Shown: one piece after another, positions 1 to 9,833 of the stretch
Layout of the letters: each line of letters begins with the position of its first letter
How positions within the stretch are numbered: the first letter of the stretch is position 1
Source of the DNA: an uncultured Bacteroidales bacterium
GTDB lineage: Bacteria > Bacteroidota > Bacteroidia > Bacteroidales > Paludibacteraceae
Direction: 5' to 3'
Assembly: GCA_900321605.1 (NCBI GenBank)
Contig: ONWR01000012.1
Coordinates: 32,029 to 96,028 of the forward strand
Length of the DNA stretch: 64,000 nt
Notes under the pieces: model-generated
Told to the model about the DNA's origin: nothing
Databases searched by the model: none
The model's input: the letters and a program-made list of their open reading frames with translations, nothing else
Position numbers and translations under genes: made by a program

Positions 1-1146
1 GCGACATATGACCGTCTGTTGGCTACATACCCGCATTCGGCGTTGGCTCGCAAAGCAAGTCTGGAACGCGCGATGTTGTTCCGAAACCTGCATGAGAACG
101 AGCAAGCGATCGCTGCTTACCGCAAGACGATAGAGAAATACCCGGCTACCGAAGAGGCGTACACCGCCCTTGATGCGTTGCAGGCACTCTATGTGGAGAA
201 CGGCAAGGTGGACGAGTATGTAGCGTACACCAAGGAGCTTGCGAAGATGAATATGAACGTCACTACGCAGGAGGATTCGCTGCTCTACGCGGCGGCTGAG
301 ATGCAGTATATGCAAGCCGATTATCAGAAAGCGTCCGTCAGCCTGAACAACTACATCACGATGTATTGCGCAGGAGGCCGTTATTGTACGACAGCGCGGT
401 ATTACCTCGCCGATTCGTATTACCGTCTGGGTAAGAGCAGCGAGGCGCTGTCGCAATACATGGTACTTGCTGAGACGGCGGCTAACCCGTATCAGGAGGA
501 AGCGACCACACGCGTGGCGGAGATCTGTTTTGACAAAGGCGATTATGCTTGCGCATTGGAGGCATTCTACAGGATGCACAGCCTTGCCTCTAACCGCGAG
601 AACACCACGGTAGCGCGTCTGGGTATCCTGCGTTGCACGCAGCGTTTGGGTCGCCATCAGGCTACTATCGACATCGCAGAGCAGATCTTAACCGACCTGC
701 CTGTGGACGACGAGACCCGCAACGAGGCGCTTTTCTGCCGTGCAAAAGCCTATATAGGCATGGGCAACTGGCTCAAGGCGCAGCCTGATTTGGCTTCCCT
801 TGCTACCGATGTACGCACCGCGCAAGGCGCTGAGTCCAAATACCTCTTGGCGCAGAGCTACTACGAGATGCAGCTGCTCAACGAAGCCGAAGACGAGGTG
901 ATGAACTTCACCCAGATGAACACGCAGCAGCAGTACTGGCTTGCTCGTGCGCTGATTCTGCTGAGCGACATCAACCGTGAGCGCGGAGAGTTCTTCCAAG
1001 CGCGTCAATACCTGCTCGTCTTGCAGCAGAACTACACCACCACCGGCGATGACATCCCTGCGCTCATCACCGCACGCATCGCTACGTTGGATCAATTAGA
1101 GAAACCCGTGATAACCGAAGAAAAAGAAGAGGAGGACTCATTATGA
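1..1146 (+). CDS. Tetratricopeptide-repeat protein, 5'-truncated by window edge
   Basis: The reading frame is open at base 1, so the true start lies outside the window; the first in-frame TTG at 19 is not a credible start. About 380 residues are visible. They are almost entirely helical TPR-like repeats, recognisable by recurring A-Y/W-A-L-Y-P spacing (for example AIAAYRKTIEKYP and ALSQYMVLAETAANPYQEEA). The C-terminus is acidic (EEKEEEDSL). TPR proteins are protein-interaction scaffolds; in Bacteroidales many are periplasmic. The stop codon overlaps the ATG of the next gene (ATGA at 1143-1146), so the two are translationally coupled. The TPR protein may therefore work with the downstream outer-membrane barrel, but the exact role is unknown. 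Confidence 0.8.
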   Translation, partial: ATYDRLLATYPHSALARKASLERAMLFRNLHENEQAIAAYRKTIEKYPATEEAYTALDALQALYVENGKVDEYVAYTKELAKMNMNVTTQEDSLLYAAAEMQYMQADYQKASVSLNNYITMYCAGGRYCTTARYYLADSYYRLGKSSEALSQYMVLAETAANPYQEEATTRVAEICFDKGDYACALEAFYRMHSLASNRENTTVARLGILRCTQRLGRHQATIDIAEQILTDLPVDDETRNEALFCRAKAYIGMGNWLKAQPDLASLATDVRTAQGAESKYLLAQSYYEMQLLNEAEDEVMNFTQMNTQQQYWLARALILLSDINRERGEFFQARQYLLVLQQNYTTTGDDIPALITARIATLDQLEKPVITEEKEEEDSL

Positions 1147-2963
1147 AAAAGTTCGTTATTACGTCATTACGTTTTTACGTTATTACGATGGTGCTGATCA
1201 TCGGCACTACGGCTTTTGCACAATCCGACTCGGCGCTGAACCGCAGCGTGACCGTAGAGCGTGATTTTCAGCCGGTTATTCAGGCAGCAGGCAAGATCTC
1301 TACCCGTCCGGCTGTGGTGGAGACTACAATCGAACCTGCGCCGGTGGAGTACTCGACCTATACGGCGGATGTGACTCCCGAAGCGGCTATTCAGCCGATG
1401 CTGTCTCAGCCCACGCGTTTCGAACCCGGCAAACGCTATAACGGTTATGTGCGCGGCGGTTTGGGTCATCCGAACACCTTGTTTGACTTCGGCTATCATC
1501 TGGACGACGGCAAGAACTCTATTTTGGATGTCTATGCCCACCATAAGGCAGAATGGGGTCTCGCCACCTTGAGCAAGACCCTTTTGGGACTCAATTTCAA
1601 GCACACCTATAGCACGTGCGACCTGTATTTCGGTGTCAACGGCAGTAATATTTTCTACCATAAATACGGTCATTTCTACGATTACAGCCAAGACCACGGT
1701 CTTTGGGCAAAGAACAGCACGGCTTATCCGAAACCGCATTCATTCGGCAAGATGGACAAAACGGCGCTGTGGACGACGGAAGTGTTCTTGGGCGTGAAAT
1801 CAAACCCCAAGCAGGACGTGCAGTACATGGTTCAGACCGGATATAAACTGTTCTCCAAACCCGGTGCCGTGAGCGAGCATCAGATCCGCACACACGGTTC
1901 GTTCAATTGGCATAGAGAAGAGCATCATGTGGGCGCTGTCGTTTATGTGCAGAACAACTTCCTGCAACTCGGTTCGCTGGGTGATGTCATCCCCGACTCC
2001 ATGTACCGCAGCAGGCATAATTTCCGCATTGAGCCGTATTATGCATATGAAGGAAAACGCGTGCGCGTACACGTGGGCGTGAACTTCGACGTCAATATCG
2101 GTCACGGCAAGAACAGCCTCTCCGGCACAGAGAATGTCTCGTTTGCTCCCTCGCCGCACATCTTCTTGGAGGCGCAGGTTGCCAAACAGTGGCTCACCAT
2201 CTATGCCGACATCGAAGGTCGTCATGGTTTGGGTTCGCTGCAGGAATACATGGAGGAGAACCGCTACCGTCTGATCCATGCCGGTATCGTAGAGCCTCAC
2301 TCGGCGTCTTATACGCCGGTGGATGCAGAGCTCGGATTTCATATCCGTCCTCATCGCGACCTGCTCATCGAGCTGCACGGAGGCTATGCGTACATGACGC
2401 ACGAGGATGTCTGGGTAGCGACAGCAGACAGCGCGAACTATGCGCTGCTTAACCTGCCTGTGAAACCGGGTGATTTCCTCTATCTGCATACCGATTATCA
2501 GCGCGGTAAGATCGGTGGTCAACTCAATTACCACTACCGCGACATCGTACGCGTTCATTTCCACGGAGACGCTTATTTCTGGAAAGGCGACACAACCGTT
2601 TATGACCGTGCCAAATGGGAGATGGGGCTTCGTATAGACGGTCGGATTGACAAACACTGGTCGCTCTATTCGGACAACCATTTCGAGGGTAGCCGCAAAG
2701 CGTTAGCTACCGACGGCGAACATACTCTCGCTCCGAGAGTGAACCTCAACCTCGGTCTGCAATACGATATGTGGGTCGGAAAAGTGAAAGACGAAAAGCT
2801 AAAGGTGAAAGGCAACGGAGAACAGATCCTCCGTCCGGAGCCGAAGCCGAACCTGACGCTCTTCTTCCAACTCAATAACTGGTTGCACCGCAAGAACGAG
2901 ATCTACTACGGTTACCGCGAGCAGGGCATCAACTTCCTGATGGGCGCTACCTTCCGGTTCTAA
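1143..2963 (+). CDS. Outer-membrane beta-barrel protein
   Basis: 606 aa. An N-terminal signal peptide (hydrophobic core FYVITMVLIIGTTAFA, cleavage after about residue 27) is followed by a 70-residue Pro/Glu/Thr-rich stretch. The rest is a long series of alternating hydrophobic/polar strands rich in Tyr, Trp and His, and the chain ends in GATFRF. A terminal aromatic residue is typical of proteins folded by the BAM machinery. No TonB plug is seen, so this is a plain barrel rather than a full TonB receptor. It is coupled to the upstream TPR gene by ATGA overlap. Two oddities: the signal-peptide DNA (about 1156-1190) is built of imperfect 8-nt units ending in TTACG, and residues near 548-560 (KVKDEKLKVKG) come from a low-complexity AAAG-rich DNA insertion. 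Function beyond an outer-membrane location is unknown. Confidence 0.75.
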   Translation: MKKFVITSLRFYVITMVLIIGTTAFAQSDSALNRSVTVERDFQPVIQAAGKISTRPAVVETTIEPAPVEYSTYTADVTPEAAIQPMLSQPTRFEPGKRYNGYVRGGLGHPNTLFDFGYHLDDGKNSILDVYAHHKAEWGLATLSKTLLGLNFKHTYSTCDLYFGVNGSNIFYHKYGHFYDYSQDHGLWAKNSTAYPKPHSFGKMDKTALWTTEVFLGVKSNPKQDVQYMVQTGYKLFSKPGAVSEHQIRTHGSFNWHREEHHVGAVVYVQNNFLQLGSLGDVIPDSMYRSRHNFRIEPYYAYEGKRVRVHVGVNFDVNIGHGKNSLSGTENVSFAPSPHIFLEAQVAKQWLTIYADIEGRHGLGSLQEYMEENRYRLIHAGIVEPHSASYTPVDAELGFHIRPHRDLLIELHGGYAYMTHEDVWVATADSANYALLNLPVKPGDFLYLHTDYQRGKIGGQLNYHYRDIVRVHFHGDAYFWKGDTTVYDRAKWEMGLRIDGRIDKHWSLYSDNHFEGSRKALATDGEHTLAPRVNLNLGLQYDMWVGKVKDEKLKVKGNGEQILRPEPKPNLTLFFQLNNWLHRKNEIYYGYREQGINFLMGATFRF

Positions 2964-2981
2964 ACAGCCTCTCTATACAAT

Positions 2982-3009
2982 AAATGACCCGCCGTACAGC
3001 AGGTCATTT
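2982..3009. terminator. Bidirectional hairpin between convergent genes
   Basis: Arms AAATGACC / GGTCATTT enclose a 12-nt loop. It lies between the stop codons of the plus-strand barrel gene (2963) and the minus-strand small anchor gene (3041), where a shared terminator is expected. Confidence 0.6.
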
Positions 3010-3040
3010 GTTGTAGTAAACCGTTCGCATCTCGTTCGCA

Positions 3041-3721
3041 TCACGGACGTGCGCGTTGGGTCCGTTTCCGGTAGTTGAATCCTATATATCCGGCTGCCAT
3101 CAGCAACAATATCCAGAATCCTTCTCCCACAGGCTGCTCCACCAACTGATGCTCTCCGGGCAACTCTCCTCCTCCGGGATTCGGTGGAGGCGGCGGACCG
3201 GGAGCGAACCTCGGAGCCGCAGCCATACGCGCCATCTGCGGTGCCTGTTGTGCCTCGGGCTGCGCTACCTGACGGGCGGAAGCCATCGAGGTAAAAGTTG
3301 TCATCGGCATCACTACCCCACTGCTTGCCCCATACTGAATACCGCGTTGGGAAGAACTGCGGGAAGAGCTACCGGTGGTAGTATACACACCGTTAGTGCC
3401 GCTACCCACGTGCTGCACCTTCGCACGGCTCGTCTCATACATCCCGCGCATAGGCACGGACGGCATTGAGAGCCCGAACGAACGATGCGTACGCGTATAA
3501 CTATTCATATGTGCCGGCAGATAAGGCTTCAACTGACGGCTCGCACGCACACTCTCTATCGGTCTGGTGGTAGTGGTCGGAGCTGAAGTCACGATACCCG
3601 GGTTGATATACACATAGGGTTTGTTATTCACGATATAGACCAAGCCCATCAGCGCGATGCCGCAGATGAACACGACGAGGGCAAGAACCATCCTCTTCCT
3701 AAACCATTTAGTCGTTTTCAT
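3041..3721 (-). CDS. Small secreted protein with C-terminal PVGEG membrane anchor (pair 1)
   Basis: 226 aa. The N-terminal hydrophobic segment (residues 11-31) is followed by a low-complexity Ser/Thr/Arg/Met/Pro middle with a run of five prolines. The C-terminus reads PVGEG, then an 18-residue hydrophobic stretch (FWILLLMAAGYIGF) and a basic tail NYRKRTQRARP. This is the same design as the genes at 13649, 25749 and 48482, though it is the most diverged of the four. The start codon overlaps the stop of the giant protein gene (ATGA at 3718-3721), so it is the second gene of a coupled pair. The layout (signal, disordered linker, motif plus membrane segment plus positive tail) resembles sorting-signal or tail-anchor proteins in general. 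I know of no described function. Confidence 0.7.
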   Translation of the reverse strand: MKTTKWFRKRMVLALVVFICGIALMGLVYIVNNKPYVYINPGIVTSAPTTTTRPIESVRASRQLKPYLPAHMNSYTRTHRSFGLSMPSVPMRGMYETSRAKVQHVGSGTNGVYTTTGSSSRSSSQRGIQYGASSGVVMPMTTFTSMASARQVAQPEAQQAPQMARMAAAPRFAPGPPPPPNPGGGELPGEHQLVEQPVGEGFWILLLMAAGYIGFNYRKRTQRARP

Positions 3722-6700
3722 TGCGCACCCTCCTTTCTCATCTCAACTCGTTTGCCAAGCGCATCATAGATAGCGCCTCGATGGAGAATCAGCAACTTAC
3801 CTTCGTGGATGAACTTCTCTACTCCGTTCACCGCCTCTTCGTTCACCTCCTCCAAATCGGTCGGCGTTCGAGGCGGATTCTTGGTAATCAGGAACCGGTT
3901 CATCGGTGTCTTATTCGCCGCTACGAAAGTATAGGTGTTGCCCGTTTGTATCTCCGTGGCGATACCTGTCTCTATATCGTATAGATAGATCAGGTCGCCC
4001 TCGTAGTCAAAATGGAAAGTATAAGTAAGGTCTTTGCCTGCTCGGAAACTGAGGTAGCGTTCCTCCGCAGTCGGGATAGCGGCAACTGTCATCTCGCCTG
4101 CCTCTTTGAGCACCGCTAACTGCGGTACATTCGCATCGCCTTCCAGCTTACGACCGTCCCATCCGTCTTCGAACTCTTCCGAGAAATCGCCACGTGCCAA
4201 GAGGTGTACACAATCGCCTCCTAAGGTCTCGCCCGTCACGCTCAACCGCATCACATCCGGCGCACCGTAACGGCTCGGGGCACGCATCGGCTGTGTAGAA
4301 GTCTTGAAGTACGTAGCGTCATACACTACACGGTTGTACACTAATTTGAGCGTTGCCTCTTTAGCCGGATCGGTCTTGATGAAGAATCCCTGCATAGCCG
4401 GAATGACCGAGTCAGCGCCCGTCAAGTACGGCGAGGAGTGGATCGGAACAACAGCATACTGACCGGGCGTAGTAACCGCATATCCGCTATGCGCATCCAC
4501 CGGATCGGGGTTTGCAGTCGCGTTAGCGTACGTACCCGAATGATAGATATAGATCGCTTTCTCCGCGTTGGTGAAATCCTCATCCTGCATCTCCTGAATC
4601 TTAATCGGTGCAGTCCAACTGTTGGCTGCGAAAGCATAACCATCAGCATCGTGGTTGTCCAGCGTCAGGGTCTTGGTAACAGGAGCATTCAGTTTACCTT
4701 GGAAGGTATAGGTCTTCGTGCTTGCCTGCGTGATACAATATCCCTCAAACGGTACGAGCACATCCTCATTCGCTACCCACTCCCAGAGGCCTCCAATATT
4801 ATCGTGCGATGCACTACTCCAACGGCACATCCAAGCGGCATGATACATGCTGATAGCCGTTTGTCCTGCTTGGAAAGGAATACCCATATACTGCCAAACC
4901 GGATTTGCCGTCAGGGCGTCTGCACCACGACTGTAGTACTGCACGGTAGCACGCACATCGGACTCCTTGTTACCATATACAAAAGCACCGTTATGCGTCG
5001 CGTCCGCTTGGATCTCCAGCTCATCCGCCTTGATGGTAATAGGCGATGCGTACCGTGTATCCTTCACCGTCGCTACCATACCTGCTACCGTCAGTCCGCC
5101 GTACGGCTTAACGATCAACTTACCGTCCATCGGTTTGTTGAACTCATCGCGTCCCTTGTTGACCTTGACGCTACCGGCATGAGCATCGTCCACGTTCACA
5201 TGGCATTCGGCAATGATACGCGTCGGGTGATAGGGAGTCGGGATGATATTGTAACCCGGTGCCCAGTTGGCAGGATTATCCCACTTATGGTCACCGCTCT
5301 TATTATCGAATACCAGCGAGCAGTCTGCTACCTTAGTCTCATCGGTCATCAGCAGGTAGTCAATCATCTGGCGCATAACGATCTGTCCCGCAGGAGAGAG
5401 GTTCGGCATCTCGTAGAAATTGATACCATATAGCAACAGACGTGCCGGGAAGGTCACTTGGCGCTCACAGCATACAATCAGATCACGGTCATTATTCTCA
5501 TCCCGAATAGTAGCCAAGAAGATGAAATCCGGTGCCTCATTGATCGTGAAGCCTTGCAGACCCTTGGCTTTATCAGCGGTGCTGAGCGAACTCAATACAT
5601 GAACCGTGGTATCCGTCGGATTTACCACCTGCGTATCACTGTCATCACTCGGGTTATATTTCGCATCCTTGAAGATCGCGTGTCCTGCGCAGAGCACCTT
5701 CATATCCTGTACTTTCGGACTCGGATCCTTGGGGTTCGAACCGATATGCCAGTTCGACTGATTCGCCACATAGGCCTCGAAACTGAGGATCGGCTTCTTG
5801 TCAATCATCGTACCCAAAGCATTCGTATATCCCTTACCGGTATTCAGGAAGTCGGTCACTACCAATAGGTCGTATTGATCATAATATGTGGCTATCTCGG
5901 CCTCTTTTTTCGTTGCATAGCCGTTTACGCACGTCACATCGTAATACGACTTCAAATACGCCAACAGATCCTTGCAGGATATACTATCGGATTCCGTATA
6001 GGCTTTGAAATTGCCACCTGCAGCGATGCTGCTTTTCTCTGTTCCGGTAATGATAAAAGCGATCTTCGGTCTCTGACCCGCAGGATAGATACGAATATTA
6101 GTCGTGATCGTGTACTCACGGGCGGGATCACAAGAGTTTTGCATTGTGAAAGTCACCGGCACATTCAGCACCTCAGAATTACCCATTTCCGGAGTGCCAA
6201 TCATATGGATGTACTCATCGAAATAACTAAACGTACATCCGTTAATCGGATTCGCCGGATAAACAGATTTCAGCGAATAGTCGATACCCGACACATCATA
6301 ATTGCAGGTCAGTTTCACTACACTCACATCCACTTTCTGTTGATTCCAAATGGTCACGCCCGGCGAGACGTTCGTCAAGGTCGGAACAAGGTCACAAGGC
6401 TCTAACCATTTCGCATACAGCGTTGCAGTAGCATCGGTCTGGTCCCAATTCTTCATACTATAACCCAAACCGGAGTAGTACTGCGTTCCCGCTCCGTTGG
6501 GTTCGCTATAATAGCCGTCAAAGACATAACCGCCTGCTCGTTTCGGTAGCACCGCAATCTCCGGCATCGGTTTATTGTACGTCGCTACTACCGAAGGCGT
6601 GTAGCTGTTATAGGCGCCTGTAGCATCCAGTGTGATAGTGGTCTTGATGATCTGCTCCCATTGGGCATAGAGCGTAGTATCGGCCTCCGTCGTATAATCG

Positions 6701-9700
6701 GCACCGTCTGAGATCAACACTCCCGTTCCACCTGCATCTTCCGTCCAGCCAAGGAAGTTATGATCTTCCCACGCAAACGTATTATCATTCAGCGCAAAGG
6801 TCGAACCTCTCGGCACTACTTGGTTCTCCATCGTTCCCGTAGCCTCAGCAGCGTTCTTATTGAAGGTCACGGTCACTAACGGCACCTCTACGATAACCAC
6901 TACGCGGGTCTCCTTGCCGTTACTCTTAATCGAGAACTCACCTTTATAATTACCGCCGGCATAGGAGAATTTATGCCATTTATCCTTTCCCGAGGCGGCA
7001 ATCGGCTGGTTCGTAGTCACTCCGTTGACCTTCAGATCGATTGAGTAAGCGTTATCGGTGTTCGGGAATACATAGAATACAATCTTATTGGCAATCATTC
7101 CGCGAAGGTCAAATGTCAATGTTTTACCACTTCCCACTTTCAGTGCCTTGATAGCTCGGTTGCTCCCTTGAGATGTACCCCACTGGCTCTCCGTATCTAA
7201 TTGAGTAATGTCTTTGGTGTTAAAATAGATGCTGCCGGTACTGGTGGATGAACAGGAGATGTCGGTTGTCTCTTTCAGGTTATTCTCCGCTACCGTAGCA
7301 CCTTTCTGGAACAACCATGCTTTCACACTACCGTTAGAACCTTGCGTCCACATACCATTCTTAACATAGCACGAACCTAAGATATAGGTCACTTTCGGCA
7401 CCTCGTCTGTCCATTTTGCCCAGTACTCTTTGTTACCCCAATCGGTCGTGGAGATAGCCGTTACCGGTGAACCGGTACAACCAGGATCGTCATACCAGCC
7501 AGCAAACTCCTTGTTATCCTTAGTCACATCGGTCGGCAGCGTAGCGCCTGTGCCGTGCGTATAACTCGTCACATCGCCGGAGTGGATCGTTCCTCCATTC
7601 GTGTGTAGCGTCACCGTGTATGTCGCATGATCAAAGGTCGCCGTGATGGTCGCATTGGCATCCAGAATATGCGTACTACCGCTCGTGAAATCCACTCCGT
7701 TCACCTGCAGCGAGGTGCATTGATAGCCATTATCCGGCACTGCAGTGATGGTCAGAATACAAGTATGCGCCAAGGCGTTCAAGCTCCGTGCGTCGTAGCC
7801 CTCAGAGATCTTTGCACTGCCATCGTGGTGAGTGTAGGTCACGCGGATCTGACCGTTCGTTGTAGCGCCGATGGATGCATTGTGTACAACCATGCCGTTC
7901 GAATACGTATAGCCGTAGAACTGGCAGTTACTATTCATTCCGTCCTGACCGTATCCGCCGGATGTACTCAGATAGATCGTACGGTCACTCGTGATTGCAT
8001 CTCCATGGAAATTAGAGGACTCGGTAATAGCATAACCGTCATCGCTCCAGGTTCGGTAGATAGCCGATCTACAATTCGCATCACCTTTGTTATTGGCAAT
8101 ATGCCATACCCAGAAATCATTGCTCCAATCGGGTGTCATGGTGAAGAGATAGCGCGCCGTACCGGGCACTAAGGTCATCTGTTGCGCTGCCGTCCAGTTT
8201 TTGTCATCACCTTTGTCATACTTACCTTTACCGATTCGGTAATAGATGCTGTTATTGTTCCATCCTCTCCCTTGCATAGCAAGGGTATTCTCTATATACA
8301 CCTTCAATCCCGGTGTCTGAACCATCGGCGGATATACCACGCTCATCTTCAGAGGATGATACACCGAATTGCTGAAGGTCAGATTGAAATGATACGTACC
8401 CTCTTTGGTAGTGTGAATTCTGCACCATTTATCGTTCTCGCTATCCATCGTCCAATTGGTACAGTCATCACTTGTCATGGTGCCTGAATTACCATGCTTA
8501 CTTATTCCGTCATCCACTACATACTCATAATCCCATGCCACACCAAGATAAATTGCACACGTAGCTAACTCAGTGCTTGTGTTAGTACGGGTGAGGGGCA
8601 GGTCTTGCCTATCGCTTCCGGATCCTGGGGTTTGAATAATCACTTTCGGTACCTTCACACCATACGCACCACTCCACGCTTTATTTCCATCACCTGTGAC
8701 GTTCCATGCCTTGCAATAATAATTACCGGCATCGGTATAATCGCAATGCTCTATAGTTAGCGTAGATGACGTTTGTCCGGATAGTACTATATTATCCCCT
8801 TTATACCACTGGAAATATTTAGCTCCGGCACAAGTAGCCGTCAGCGTAATGGTCTCTCCTTTGAATCTTAGCCACGTACCAGACAAACAAATACCAAGCG
8901 GTTTCTGCTGCCAAAACGCATCTCCGCTCGTGTCCCACCATTCATCAGGAACCGCGTAATAGAAAGCTTTTCCTGTCGGAACGGTCAGATCCCCTGTTTG
9001 GTTATATTTATTATCCCACTTATTATCGGCATCGGCACCGTTCATTCGGCAGAAGATGCACTTATCATATCCCTCGGGAATGCTGGCTTTATAAACTGGA
9101 GAACAGTTCTCCTCCATCGTCATAGAGATCCAACCATCGTCTCCCGAATTAGAACTCTTGAAATAATACACCGCAAAACGCGGATCAACACTACTACCAT
9201 CTTTCTGCAACCAATTCGCATTCGGCTTCAAATAAACAGTTGTTTTGGAAGGAGCCGGAGTATAGGTAATTACAAATCGCACACCGGCATCATAACTGCT
9301 GGATGTATTGTTGGTTATCGTATATGTCTGACCTTCGCCATGTTTGAGTTTGGCTACATTGGTGGCATTGAATGCTTTACTGGTAAGAGACGATGTTTTG
9401 CGGTTGTTCCATGAGCCGGAAGAAGTTTGAGCACTGGTCGTTCCATCCGATATCGTAAAATTGACCGTTTGATTGCTATTATTATCCGCTACGCCTTCTA
9501 CAGTCACAGCTGTGATCGTAGCCCCCGTAACATTGGTAACAGTGATAGATGCACCCTTATCCATTTTGATAAGATTGTAGCTCGTCCATCTACTATCATA
9601 GTCATACTGCGTACCGTTTCCCGATACACTGAATAACTCGTCGCTGGACGATGTATTGCAATTAATCGTGAACGTTTCACCCCACGCAGTCCCGGCGCAG

Positions 9701-9765
9701 AGCATAAACATAACGATTGCTAATACTGAAAAAAATCGATTTGAACGATGTATAAAATCTTTCAT
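3718..9765 (-). CDS. Giant secreted multidomain surface protein (pair 1, 2015 aa)
   Basis: Signal peptide at residues 1-29 (hydrophobic 11-27, AWG cleavage). An Ig-like domain lies at about 290-370 (FQWYKG ... DAGNYYCKAW). The stretch about 290-740 is colinear with residues about 825-1265 of the 14055 protein. InlB/Listeria-Bacteroides repeats with the GW-Y..AKW pattern sit at about 715-785, 960-1037 and 1040-1118. A Rossmann-like domain resembling ThuA/GATase-type folds is at about 1230-1475 (IAFIITG, DLLVVTDF, PILSFEAYVA); it recurs in the 48983 protein. A WDNPANW-type beta module is near 1495, and the conserved C-terminal region with NSWTAPI near 1717 continues to a short GKLLILHRGAIYDALGKRV tail. 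That tail resembles Bacteroidales sorting tails; type IX-like export is an inference. A promoter lies at 9793-9824. Confidence 0.85.
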   Translation of the reverse strand: MKDFIHRSNRFFSVLAIVMFMLCAGTAWGETFTINCNTSSSDELFSVSGNGTQYDYDSRWTSYNLIKMDKGASITVTNVTGATITAVTVEGVADNNSNQTVNFTISDGTTSAQTSSGSWNNRKTSSLTSKAFNATNVAKLKHGEGQTYTITNNTSSSYDAGVRFVITYTPAPSKTTVYLKPNANWLQKDGSSVDPRFAVYYFKSSNSGDDGWISMTMEENCSPVYKASIPEGYDKCIFCRMNGADADNKWDNKYNQTGDLTVPTGKAFYYAVPDEWWDTSGDAFWQQKPLGICLSGTWLRFKGETITLTATCAGAKYFQWYKGDNIVLSGQTSSTLTIEHCDYTDAGNYYCKAWNVTGDGNKAWSGAYGVKVPKVIIQTPGSGSDRQDLPLTRTNTSTELATCAIYLGVAWDYEYVVDDGISKHGNSGTMTSDDCTNWTMDSENDKWCRIHTTKEGTYHFNLTFSNSVYHPLKMSVVYPPMVQTPGLKVYIENTLAMQGRGWNNNSIYYRIGKGKYDKGDDKNWTAAQQMTLVPGTARYLFTMTPDWSNDFWVWHIANNKGDANCRSAIYRTWSDDGYAITESSNFHGDAITSDRTIYLSTSGGYGQDGMNSNCQFYGYTYSNGMVVHNASIGATTNGQIRVTYTHHDGSAKISEGYDARSLNALAHTCILTITAVPDNGYQCTSLQVNGVDFTSGSTHILDANATITATFDHATYTVTLHTNGGTIHSGDVTSYTHGTGATLPTDVTKDNKEFAGWYDDPGCTGSPVTAISTTDWGNKEYWAKWTDEVPKVTYILGSCYVKNGMWTQGSNGSVKAWLFQKGATVAENNLKETTDISCSSTSTGSIYFNTKDITQLDTESQWGTSQGSNRAIKALKVGSGKTLTFDLRGMIANKIVFYVFPNTDNAYSIDLKVNGVTTNQPIAASGKDKWHKFSYAGGNYKGEFSIKSNGKETRVVVIVEVPLVTVTFNKNAAEATGTMENQVVPRGSTFALNDNTFAWEDHNFLGWTEDAGGTGVLISDGADYTTEADTTLYAQWEQIIKTTITLDATGAYNSYTPSVVATYNKPMPEIAVLPKRAGGYVFDGYYSEPNGAGTQYYSGLGYSMKNWDQTDATATLYAKWLEPCDLVPTLTNVSPGVTIWNQQKVDVSVVKLTCNYDVSGIDYSLKSVYPANPINGCTFSYFDEYIHMIGTPEMGNSEVLNVPVTFTMQNSCDPAREYTITTNIRIYPAGQRPKIAFIITGTEKSSIAAGGNFKAYTESDSISCKDLLAYLKSYYDVTCVNGYATKKEAEIATYYDQYDLLVVTDFLNTGKGYTNALGTMIDKKPILSFEAYVANQSNWHIGSNPKDPSPKVQDMKVLCAGHAIFKDAKYNPSDDSDTQVVNPTDTTVHVLSSLSTADKAKGLQGFTINEAPDFIFLATIRDENNDRDLIVCCERQVTFPARLLLYGINFYEMPNLSPAGQIVMRQMIDYLLMTDETKVADCSLVFDNKSGDHKWDNPANWAPGYNIIPTPYHPTRIIAECHVNVDDAHAGSVKVNKGRDEFNKPMDGKLIVKPYGGLTVAGMVATVKDTRYASPITIKADELEIQADATHNGAFVYGNKESDVRATVQYYSRGADALTANPVWQYMGIPFQAGQTAISMYHAAWMCRWSSASHDNIGGLWEWVANEDVLVPFEGYCITQASTKTYTFQGKLNAPVTKTLTLDNHDADGYAFAANSWTAPIKIQEMQDEDFTNAEKAIYIYHSGTYANATANPDPVDAHSGYAVTTPGQYAVVPIHSSPYLTGADSVIPAMQGFFIKTDPAKEATLKLVYNRVVYDATYFKTSTQPMRAPSRYGAPDVMRLSVTGETLGGDCVHLLARGDFSEEFEDGWDGRKLEGDANVPQLAVLKEAGEMTVAAIPTAEERYLSFRAGKDLTYTFHFDYEGDLIYLYDIETGIATEIQTGNTYTFVAANKTPMNRFLITKNPPRTPTDLEEVNEEAVNGVEKFIHEGKLLILHRGAIYDALGKRVEMRKEGAQ

Positions 9766-9792
9766 GGTAGTGTTGTGTTTTCAAAAGTCGCG

Positions 9793-9824
9793 CAAAGTTA
9801 ATCATTTTTCTTGACTTATGCAAA
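9793..9824 (-). promoter_or_regulatory. Bacteroidetes-type promoter for giant gene 1
   Basis: On the minus strand: TTTG (9824-9821), 20 nt, then TAACTTTG (9800-9793), about 28 nt before the ATG at 9765. This matches the known Bacteroidetes sigma-ABfr consensus (TTTG and TAnnTTTG). Confidence 0.75.
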
Positions 9825-9833
9825 TAAAAAATA

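Noticed and set aside
4438-5433. Long plus-strand frame opposite giant gene 1
   Set aside because: Arg/Ile/His-rich antisense shadow of a strongly supported minus-strand gene; no start context or recognisable domain.
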